Assembly (NCBI GenBank): GCA_016212685.1
Contig: JACREW010000228.1
Location: 1-26,593, forward strand
Reading direction: 5' to 3'
DNA from: Nitrospirota bacterium
Lineage (GTDB): Bacteria > Nitrospirota > Thermodesulfovibrionia > Thermodesulfovibrionales > Dissulfurispiraceae
Length of the DNA: 26,593 nucleotides
The position numbers and the translations under genes were made by a program. Below the pieces are notes generated by a model. It did not search any database and was not told where the DNA came from. It worked only from the letters and a program-made list of their open reading frames with translations. Position 1 is the stretch's first letter; each line of letters opens with the position of its first letter. Positions 6,954 through 13,154 of the stretch are shown piece after piece.

Positions 6954-7145
6954 ATGAAAATGCAGGAGATTAAGGCTATGGCAATGTCGATGGGCGTAAT
7001 GCTGATGAAAGGCATGGACAAGACAGAGATGATCAGGGCGATCCAGAGAGCAGAGGGCAACCCGGAGTGCTTTGCAACAATGGATCCCGCTATGTGCAGT
7101 CAGATGAACTGCCTATGGCAAAAGGACTGCATGATTGCCGTATGA
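6954..7145 (+). CDS. Small SAP-domain protein with C-terminal cysteine motif
   Basis: A 63-aa protein starting at the ATG at 6954, set by AGGAGGTGAT at 6941-6950. The frame is open further upstream, but those codons lie inside the preceding gene. The N-terminal half (IKAMAMSMGVMLMKGMDKTE then MIRAIQRAEGN) is a SAP-like helix-extension-helix. The second half has cysteines in the order CF...C...CLW..DC, as in the short SAP proteins common in delta-proteobacteria-like genomes. SAP folds often bind nucleic acid; the Cys part may bind metal (inference). It is unusually methionine-rich. Its first 17 codons and ribosome binding site are duplicated at 3664-3731. It is the first gene of the packed chemotaxis operon. 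Confidence 0.85.
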   Translation: MKMQEIKAMAMSMGVMLMKGMDKTEMIRAIQRAEGNPECFATMDPAMCSQMNCLWQKDCMIAV

Positions 7146-7169
7146 AGAAAAATAACAGGAGGCTGAGTC

Positions 7170-7484
7170 ATGGGTATTAAACGTCTTGCCGGAGCAGTAA
7201 TAGCGCAGGCGATGGATGATTTATCCGATGATGCCGAGAGGAACGAATGTATAAGGTTTTTCAAGGGAGAGGGTTTCAGGATGTGTGCTGAGACGGCGGA
7301 TATTGATTTGCCGGCTCAGATTACGCTGCTTAATCTGGTGAACAAGATGGTTAATAGTATGGTATGCGAGACAAAAAGGCAAAAGACAGCGATGGCTAAC
7401 GCCAAGCGGATGCATCAAAAGAGCGGCAAATATCTTCATGCAACCCATACTAATAGATGGAGCAGGGCAGTAGCGGTGAAGTAA
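7170..7484 (+). CDS. Conserved-looking hypothetical protein in the chemotaxis operon
   Basis: A 104-aa soluble, mostly helical protein with a good ribosome binding site (CAGGAGG at 7156-7162). A recognisable stretch is ERNECIRFFKGEGFRMCAET, which recalls short 'FF.GEGF..C...A' segments in small phage- and SAP-associated proteins, but I cannot assign a family. The C-terminus is basic. It lies 24 bases after the SAP gene and 16 before the STAS gene, so it is very probably co-expressed with them. No membrane segment or signal peptide is seen. Confidence 0.7.
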   Translation: MGIKRLAGAVIAQAMDDLSDDAERNECIRFFKGEGFRMCAETADIDLPAQITLLNLVNKMVNSMVCETKRQKTAMANAKRMHQKSGKYLHATHTNRWSRAVAVK

Positions 7485-7500
7485 AAAAGGAGGTTTTATC

Positions 7501-7755
7501 ATGTCGAAATGCATAACATTTAAGGATGAGTTGACCATCGACGATCTTTTGAACAATGCCCGCAGTTTGTGGGGCGAGCTTATGAGGTACGACGAACTTA
7601 CGGTGGATATCAGCGGCGTTAATAAGGTGGATGTCGCGGCGATTCAGATGCTTATCGCGACCAAGAAAGAGTGCGAGGCGAGCGGCAAAAACTTGATTAT
7701 CAGGAGTTCAGGGAAGATAAACGAAATGATGTCGTTTATAGGTCTTCAGCTATGA
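7501..7755 (+). CDS. STAS-domain protein (anti-anti-sigma-like)
   Basis: An 84-aa single STAS domain preceded by AAGGAGG. The core is LTVDISGVNKVDVAAIQMLI followed by ATKKECEASGKNLIIRSSG. In phosphorylatable STAS proteins (SpoIIAA type) the residue after the core Asp is Ser or Thr; here it is Val (VDVAAIQML), so phospho-switching at that site is unlikely. STAS proteins often occur at the head of chemotaxis clusters and may act as a docking or stress-linked partner. The stop overlaps the MCP start (ATGA at 7752-7755), which implies coupled translation and near-equal amounts. Confidence 0.85.
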   Translation: MSKCITFKDELTIDDLLNNARSLWGELMRYDELTVDISGVNKVDVAAIQMLIATKKECEASGKNLIIRSSGKINEMMSFIGLQL

Positions 7756-8990
7756 CGGCGGCTAAAGCGCAACCGGACAGAAAAGAAAAACGGTGGCTGC
7801 TCTACGCAGGTATAGCCTCAATACTGCTGCTCGTTACCGCGCCTTCCCTGATAAGCGATGGAACCGTCAGAATTGCAGCAGCAGCGGCTGTTAATGCATG
7901 CGCCGTGCTGGTCGCTTTCTTATTAGTAAGGCGGAGGGGCGAACGCCTTAATGGAGAGCGGGCAGAGGCTGAAAAACGCCGGCTTTCGGAGATAGAGACT
8001 TCGATGGGACCCATCGCAAAACTGCTCCATGAAAAGGTGCAGCTTATTCCGGTTTTGACCGGACAGCTTGCGGAAGTGACACAGCAGACCGAATCCGCGG
8101 CGCTGGATATTGGAGGCAGATTTATGAGCATCGTAGAGAGGGCGCGGGGACAGGCGGCAAAGGCATCCGGCGCATTCGGCGGTTTCGCGGGCGCGGGCAG
8201 CGAAGATTCCACGCTTGCTTTAAGCAAGAAGACATTATCGGACGTTATCGAAAACCTCAGACGTATAAGCGATGCCGAGCGGCAGACCCTCCGGGACATG
8301 GAGACGATAATGGAAGCCGCGGAAAGCATTAAAAAGATAGTGACAGAGATAGAGTATATAGCGGATCAGACCAATCTGCTGGCGCTTAACGCGGCCATCG
8401 AGGCCGCGCGGGCGGGTGAGCACGGAAGAGGGTTTTCGATCGTGGCGGATGAGGTAAGGAAATTGTCGGAGAGGTCCAACACGGCGGCGGATGAGATAAA
8501 GAAGCTGATCACTAAGGTCGGCGCCGATATCGAGGGCATTTACGCGAAGACCGAAAAGAGCGTTTCCAAAAGCGGTAAAACGTCTGCAGACGCGGAAATG
8601 GTTGTTGAGGACACGCTGAGAAAGATCGACGGGGAGATGAATGAGGTAAAGAAAAAACTCGACGACCTCGGCGAGGAAACAGCATCCCTCGCCAAAGACA
8701 TAAGCAGCATAGTCGTATCGATGCAATTTCAGGACATAACGCGCCAGCGCATAGAGCATGTTATAGAGCCGCTTATGACATTTAAGGCGGAATTGGAAGA
8801 GTCGATACAAAAGGCAAAAACCATGAGCGAAAAAATTCATGCGTGGGAAGGCAACGGCAGCAAAGCGTGGCTTGAGCATATGTATACGATGGAATCGGAA
8901 AGAAAGGTGATGCGTGAGGCGCTCGGTTACGGCGCGAATCAGGATTCTTCAGCCGCCGCCGAGAGAAGCAATGTCCTGATTTTTAAGTAG
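7752..8990 (+). CDS. Methyl-accepting chemotaxis protein, short membrane-anchored type
   Basis: A 412-aa MCP starting at the ATG overlapping the STAS stop. Two membrane segments (~15-33 and ~40-58) are separated by only a few residues, so there is almost no periplasmic sensor and no obvious HAMP domain. Helical signalling regions follow, with the receptor tip YIADQTNLLALNAAIEAARA then GEHGRGFSIVADEVRKL at residues ~195-235. Near the C-terminus is VVSMQFQDITRQRIEHVIEP, a feature of a subset of short MCPs. It probably senses an internal or membrane signal, or relays one from the STAS or SAP partners (inference). It signals to the CheA/CheW encoded downstream. Confidence 0.93.
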   Translation: MTAAKAQPDRKEKRWLLYAGIASILLLVTAPSLISDGTVRIAAAAAVNACAVLVAFLLVRRRGERLNGERAEAEKRRLSEIETSMGPIAKLLHEKVQLIPVLTGQLAEVTQQTESAALDIGGRFMSIVERARGQAAKASGAFGGFAGAGSEDSTLALSKKTLSDVIENLRRISDAERQTLRDMETIMEAAESIKKIVTEIEYIADQTNLLALNAAIEAARAGEHGRGFSIVADEVRKLSERSNTAADEIKKLITKVGADIEGIYAKTEKSVSKSGKTSADAEMVVEDTLRKIDGEMNEVKKKLDDLGEETASLAKDISSIVVSMQFQDITRQRIEHVIEPLMTFKAELEESIQKAKTMSEKIHAWEGNGSKAWLEHMYTMESERKVMREALGYGANQDSSAAAERSNVLIFK

Positions 8991-9001
8991 CGGGAGGTTG
9001 G

Positions 9002-9193
9002 ATGGGATGTCCGTTTCATAATGACGTTTATGTAGGCGTGTGCACGGCATACGAAACACCGTACGTTCCGAGCATAAGGGAAAGAGAGAGCTATTGTTCG
9101 AGAAAGGATTTCAAGGCGTGCCCGATATACGGAACCATATTCAGAAGGGCAATGAGATCGGAGGATGGAAGCAATGGAGCGATGGAGCAATAA
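9002..9193 (+). CDS. Small cysteine-containing protein in the chemotaxis operon
   Basis: A 63-aa ORF with GGGAGG at 8992-8997 just ahead of the ATG. It begins MGCPFHNDVYVGVCTAYETP and contains ESYCSRKDFKACPIYG. The C...C...YC....F..CP.Y pattern recurs in short uncharacterised proteins near chemotaxis and GGDEF genes, and the four cysteines may bind a metal (inference). The frame fills the gap between the MCP and cheY. The overlapping longer frame is the upstream extension of cheY, and that gene's own ribosome binding site argues against using it. Confidence 0.65.
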   Translation: MGCPFHNDVYVGVCTAYETPYVPSIRERESYCSRKDFKACPIYGTIFRRAMRSEDGSNGAMEQ

Positions 9194-9210
9194 AAAAGGA
9201 GGTGTCGGCA

Positions 9211-9576
9211 ATGTCAAAGACAGTGCTTATAGTCGATGATTCGGCGTCCATGAGGCAGTTGGTTTCTTTTGCCCTTAAGGACGCAGGCTACGAGGTCATA
9301 GACGCCGTCAACGGCAGGGATGCGCTGAGCAAATTGAACGGCACGAAGATAGAGATGGTGTTGACAGATCTCAATATGCCTGAAATGGACGGGATCGAAT
9401 TCATAAAGCAGTTCCGTAATTCATCAGGATACAGGTTTACGCCGGTCGTTATGCTGACTACGGAGTCTCAGGAATCCAAGAAACAGGAGGGCAAGCAGGC
9501 GGGCGCAAGCGGATGGATCGTGAAGCCTTTTACGCCCGAGCAGCTTATCGACGTGGTCAAAAAATTTGCAAGATGA
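9211..9576 (+). CDS. cheY: Chemotaxis response regulator CheY
   Basis: A 121-aa single receiver domain with the CheY pocket: acidic pair D9/D10, phospho-acceptor D53 in VLTDLNMPEMDG, a Thr in MLTTES, and the Lys of WIVKPF. CheA phosphorylates D53, and CheY-P then binds the flagellar switch or another output. The ATG at 9211 is chosen because AAGGAGG at 9196-9202 precedes it; the frame stays open upstream to 9040 but overlaps the small Cys protein. It sits between the small Cys gene and a second STAS gene, 13 bases from the latter. Confidence 0.95.
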   Translation: MSKTVLIVDDSASMRQLVSFALKDAGYEVIDAVNGRDALSKLNGTKIEMVLTDLNMPEMDGIEFIKQFRNSSGYRFTPVVMLTTESQESKKQEGKQAGASGWIVKPFTPEQLIDVVKKFAR

Positions 9577-9589
9577 AAGGAGTCGGAAG

Positions 9590-9958
9590 ATGTTGAATTT
9601 CAGATTCGAAAAATCGGGGGATTTCGGCGTCTTGACCTTTGACGGTGAGCTTACCGCCGAGCATGCAGGGGGGCTTAAGGAGGCGTTAATGGTGTCCCTC
9701 GATAATGCGGAACATGTAGTGGTTAATTTCGAAAAGGTGACCGAGATAGACGGGCATTGCCTTCGGCTTTTTTCCATGACGCGCCGGAAATCGGATAGGT
9801 TAAAAAAATGCCTGACATTGACGGGGGCCTGTCCGGAGATTTTTAAAAAGACGATGGAATTAATAGGATGTAACGGTTTTATCGACTTTGTGAACGGCAA
9901 AGGGGACATTGCGGTCGATGATTCGTTTAGGGCAGTCGATGCCGATGCAACGGTATAG
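9590..9958 (+). CDS. Second STAS-domain protein
   Basis: A 122-aa protein starting at the ATG at 9590, with AAAGGAG at 9576-9582. The STAS layout is clear: GVLTFDGELTAEHAGGLKEA, then HVVVNFEKVTEIDGHCLRLF, then a short helix and CLTLTGACPEIFKKTMELIG. The position that is Ser in SpoIIAA is Gly (IDGHCLRLF), so it also lacks the usual phosphorylation site. The acidic tail (DDSFRAVDADATV) is extra. Its place between cheY and an Hpt gene suggests a role in the CheA phosphorelay or array, but no mechanism can be read from the sequence. Confidence 0.8.
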   Translation: MLNFRFEKSGDFGVLTFDGELTAEHAGGLKEALMVSLDNAEHVVVNFEKVTEIDGHCLRLFSMTRRKSDRLKKCLTLTGACPEIFKKTMELIGCNGFIDFVNGKGDIAVDDSFRAVDADATV

Positions 9959-9960
9959 TG

Positions 9961-10377
9961 ATGAATGTGGATAATATGCATCTCTACCCGGGCCTGTACG
10001 GCAGGCTTTATAACACCTTCGTGGATAATGCGAGGGAATGGCTGATAGAGTTCGAGAACGGGCTGTTGAGTCTCGAGAAGAACCCTTCCGAGAAGGAAAC
10101 GATAAATCACATATTCAGGATAGCCCATAACCTCAAAAGCTCGAGCGGGACGGTAGGGCTGGATTGCATTTACAGATACGCCCATTCGGTGGAAGACCTG
10201 CTCTTGCTGGTGCGCGACGGGGAAATAACCGTTGATAAGGGATTAGTGGATGTGCTGCTTCAGGCAGGCGACGCGATGTGGGAGCTGGTCGAGGCCGCAG
10301 CTTTAAATAGGCAATTGGAGCCTTCGGTATGCGAGAAACTGATACAGCAGATCGAGGCGTATAAAAGCCGTATTTGA
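9961..10377 (+). CDS. Stand-alone histidine phosphotransfer (Hpt) protein
   Basis: A 138-aa helical protein with the Hpt signature FRIAHNLKSSSGTVGL, where the His before NLKSSS would carry the phosphoryl group. It closely resembles the P1 domain of the CheA encoded next (FRAAHTIKGSSGSIGL), so it is probably a duplicate of that domain. It could be a phosphate sink or a second phospho-donor/acceptor. A GTG at 9958 is also possible; the ATG at 9961 directly after the STAS stop is favoured and suggests coupled translation, since no clear Shine-Dalgarno is seen. The cheA start is 13 bases downstream. Confidence 0.88.
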   Translation: MNVDNMHLYPGLYGRLYNTFVDNAREWLIEFENGLLSLEKNPSEKETINHIFRIAHNLKSSSGTVGLDCIYRYAHSVEDLLLLVRDGEITVDKGLVDVLLQAGDAMWELVEAAALNRQLEPSVCEKLIQQIEAYKSRI

Positions 10378-10390
10378 AATATAGCGGGGG

Positions 10391-12556
10391 ATGCAGATGG
10401 TCGACTTTAAAAAGCTGTACGGAATTTTTGTGGATGAGGCGATGGAGAGGATTGTGGATCTCGAGGACGGGCTTCTGCGGATCGAAAAGTCCCCCGACGA
10501 CAAAGAGCTTATCAATACCATTTTCAGAGCAGCCCACACCATCAAAGGCTCCAGCGGCTCTATAGGTCTGACGGACATTTCAAAATTCACGCACGGAATG
10601 GAAGAGATTCTCGATATGGTGCGGGAGGATAAAATCACTCCGGGAAAGGAGTTAATTAATGTTCTCCTCGAGGCAACCGACATGATAAAGGAAATGGTAG
10701 GCGCGGTTGCATCTGAAACGGGATTCGACTTCGGCAGGTGCGAGGGGCTGATGAAACGGATGGAAGAAATAAAGCAGGGTCAAGGGTCAGGAGTCAAGAG
10801 TCAAGAGATAAAAACAGAGAAAAGTTCAGAACTCCAAACTCAAAACTCCGAACTCAAAATATTCAAGATTATCTTCATCCCTTCTCCCGACCTTTTCAAA
10901 AGGGGAATAGATCCCGCAATGATAATAGAAGACCTTAAGGGTATAGGAGAGGTTGCGCAGATAACGGCGAATGCCGATACGGTTCCCGCGCTGTCGGAAT
11001 TAGACCCCGAAAACCTTTACCTGAGATGGGATATTGTTCTTAAAACTAACAGGGATGAGGCCGATATAAGAAAGGTTTTCGAATTTGTCGAGGAAGGAAG
11101 CGAGATAAAGATATTCCCTGCAGCAACCCCGGGGAAAGGCGTGCCTTTTATAGGCAAGATGCTTATAGATGAAGGCGTTGTAAAGGCAGAAGATGTGGAG
11201 GACGCCTTGAAAAGCCAGAAAAGCCAGAAAAGATTGGGCGAGATACTTGTCGAACAGGGCAAAGTTTCTCCTGTCGATGTGGAGAGGGTGCTGCAGAAAC
11301 AGAGAAACATTAAGACGGATTCCGTTAAAAAATCGGTTTCGTCCACCATCAGGGTCGATCTCGGCAAACTCGATCACCTCATAAACATCGTCGGAGAGAT
11401 GGTAATAATACACTCTATGTTTCAGCAGGCCCTCCAAGGCGGCAATTGGTTGCCGGTAACGGATAATGGGGGCAACGGCAAAAACGGATCGCTCATGACG
11501 CATAATTCAGCGCAAAATATGGAGGCGCTCTTTTCCCAGCTCCAGCGGATAGGAAAGGATATTCAGGAAAGCGCCATGTCTCTGCGCATGCTGCCCGTAG
11601 GAGAGGTGTTTCAGCGTTTCATGAGGCTCGTGCGAGAGCTTTCGGAATCCAAGAACAAGGCGATAGATCTCATCATAACTGGCGAAGATACGGAGCTCGA
11701 TAAAGGCATGTTAGAAAAGATAACCGATCCGCTGGTGCATCTTATCCGCAATGCCATAGACCACGGGATCGAAACGCCTCAAGAACGGCTGAATAAAGGA
11801 AAACCCGAAAAAGGGACGATTCATCTGAGCGCTTACCAGATGGGCGACTCCGTTTACATAGATGTGGAGGATGATGGAAGGGGGCTTAATAAGGAAAAGA
11901 TACTCGAAAAAGCCGTCTCCAAAGGGATTATAGCGAATGCGCACGGCCTTGCCGACGATCAGATTTACAATCTTATATTCATGCCCGGCTTTTCAACTGC
12001 CGACGCCGTAACCGACGTATCAGGCAGGGGAGTTGGAATGGATGTTGTGAAGAGAAATATAGAGTCCCTTAACGGCAAGGTTTACATCAAAACAAAAGAG
12101 AATGCAGGCGCTACCATGTCCATTAAACTTCCGCTCACGCTCGCCATTATAGACGGCCTTACGGTGCTCGTAGGCGAAGAGGTTTTTGTAATACCTATAA
12201 CATCCGTTGTGGAATCTCTCAGGCCGCGTCGTGATGACGTAAAGACGCTCGGCGAGAAAGGAGAAGTGGTGGATGTGAGGGGCGAATATATTCCACTTCT
12301 GAGGCTGCATGAGATTTTAGGCATAACCCCGTGGAAAAAAGACCCGTGGGAGGCGATTGTGGTGGTTACGAGGCATGAGGGCACAAAATACAGCCTTCTT
12401 GCCGACGAGCTTTTAGGAGAACAGCAGGTGGTTATAAAAAACTTAGGCAGGGCTATGCCGCAGATAAGCGATATAGCGGGCGGAACCATTTTAGGAGACG
12501 GCAAAGTGGCGCTGGTGCTCGATGTGCCGGGCATCGTAGAAATGGCGAAGCATTAA
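10391..12556 (+). CDS. cheA: Chemotaxis histidine kinase CheA
   Basis: A 721-aa kinase. P1 Hpt (1-110) carries H49 in AAHTIKGSSGSIGL. A linker at ~129-157 is encoded by heptamer repeats (see 10776-10859). A P2-like segment follows (~157-250, FIPSPDLFKRGIDP...), then a short region LGEILVEQGKVSPVDVERVL that recalls the helical N-terminal motif of pilus ATPases. P3 dimerisation starts near STIRVDLGKLDHLINIVGEM. P4 has the N box HLIRNAIDHGIE, G1 DDGRGLN and G2 GFSTADAVTDVSGRGVGMD. P5 is CheW-like to the end. All catalytic boxes are intact. An ATG at 10397 has better spacing from the GGGGG at 10386-10390, so the protein may be two residues shorter. Partners are CheW, the two MCPs and CheY encoded in the same operon. 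Confidence 0.97.
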   Translation: MQMVDFKKLYGIFVDEAMERIVDLEDGLLRIEKSPDDKELINTIFRAAHTIKGSSGSIGLTDISKFTHGMEEILDMVREDKITPGKELINVLLEATDMIKEMVGAVASETGFDFGRCEGLMKRMEEIKQGQGSGVKSQEIKTEKSSELQTQNSELKIFKIIFIPSPDLFKRGIDPAMIIEDLKGIGEVAQITANADTVPALSELDPENLYLRWDIVLKTNRDEADIRKVFEFVEEGSEIKIFPAATPGKGVPFIGKMLIDEGVVKAEDVEDALKSQKSQKRLGEILVEQGKVSPVDVERVLQKQRNIKTDSVKKSVSSTIRVDLGKLDHLINIVGEMVIIHSMFQQALQGGNWLPVTDNGGNGKNGSLMTHNSAQNMEALFSQLQRIGKDIQESAMSLRMLPVGEVFQRFMRLVRELSESKNKAIDLIITGEDTELDKGMLEKITDPLVHLIRNAIDHGIETPQERLNKGKPEKGTIHLSAYQMGDSVYIDVEDDGRGLNKEKILEKAVSKGIIANAHGLADDQIYNLIFMPGFSTADAVTDVSGRGVGMDVVKRNIESLNGKVYIKTKENAGATMSIKLPLTLAIIDGLTVLVGEEVFVIPITSVVESLRPRRDDVKTLGEKGEVVDVRGEYIPLLRLHEILGITPWKKDPWEAIVVVTRHEGTKYSLLADELLGEQQVVIKNLGRAMPQISDIAGGTILGDGKVALVLDVPGIVEMAKH
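10776..10859 (+). repeat. Heptamer tandem repeats inside the cheA linker
   Basis: Two successive heptamer families: AGGGTCA, AGGGTCA, GGAGTCA, AGAGTCA (10776-10803), then TTCAGAA, CTCCAAA, CTCAAAA, CTCCGAA, CTCAAAA (10825-10859). The 84-base block keeps the cheA frame open (28 codons) and encodes a polar Ser/Gln/Lys-rich spacer between P1 and the P2-like domain. Confidence 0.8.
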
Positions 12557-12578
12557 GTCAAAAAGAAAGGAGGTCTTT

Positions 12579-13091
12579 ATGGATGCGTTGGCGGCAACAA
12601 GTTTTGGACAGGTTGTAGAAGGACAACAGTACGTGACCTTCGGTCTGAATAATGAAGAGTATGCGGTCGATGCCCTCAATGTGCAGGAGATTATAGAGAT
12701 GGCAAGCATTACGCATGTGCCGCATCTTCCCGGATTTTTTAAAGGCGTGATAAACCTTAGAGGAAACATAATACCCGTTGTTGACCTCAAACTGAAATTC
12801 GGCATGGGCGCAGAAGGATATAAAAAACACACATGCGTTATTGTTACGGAATTTTCAGGAGGAGTAATGGGGCTAATAGTGGATTCCGTATCGGATGTCC
12901 TGCACATGTCCGATGAGGCGATCTCAGCCGCGCCTTCTTTCGGAGCTAAGGTAAAGACCGATTTTATCAAGGGGATGGGGAAGATAGAAGACAGGCTGGT
13001 GCTTATACTGGACATCGATAAGGTGCTCACGGAGGAGGAGACACTAATAATCAGTGAACAGTTAACGGCAAGCGAACAAGTCAGTTCATAG
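12579..13091 (+). CDS. cheW: Chemotaxis coupling protein CheW
   Basis: A 170-aa CheW that links MCPs to CheA. It shows the CheW fold landmarks: QYVTFGLNNEEYAVDALNVQ, EIIEMASITHVPHLPGFFKG, VINLRGNIIPVVDLKLKFGM, GLIVDSVSDVLHMSDE and VLILDIDKVL. AAAGGAGG precedes the ATG. The last ~15 residues (ISEQLTASEQVSS) run into repeat-like DNA, and the TAG stop lies inside the first heptamer of the repeat block that follows. It sits 22 bases after cheA and 63 before the second MCP. Confidence 0.96.
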   Translation: MDALAATSFGQVVEGQQYVTFGLNNEEYAVDALNVQEIIEMASITHVPHLPGFFKGVINLRGNIIPVVDLKLKFGMGAEGYKKHTCVIVTEFSGGVMGLIVDSVSDVLHMSDEAISAAPSFGAKVKTDFIKGMGKIEDRLVLILDIDKVLTEEETLIISEQLTASEQVSS

Positions 13092-13138
13092 CTCATAGTT
13101 TATAGTCGATGAACAATGAACTATTAACAATGAACGAA
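13083..13138 (+). repeat. Heptamer tandem repeats at the cheW 3' end and intergenic gap
   Basis: Eight consecutive 7-base units: AGTTCAT, AGCTCAT, AGTTTAT, AGTCGAT, then GAACAAT, GAACTAT, TAACAAT, GAACGAA. The first unit includes the cheW stop codon. The block fills nearly the whole gap before the next MCP, leaving only AAAGGAGGGG as its ribosome binding site. Confidence 0.75.
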
Positions 13139-13154
13139 TTAAAAGGAGGGGAAT

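Noticed and set aside
9040..9210. 5' extension of cheY by 57 codons
   Set aside because: CheY domains start with the SKTVLIVDDS strand at 9211, which has its own AAGGAGG; the extension overlaps the small Cys protein in another frame.
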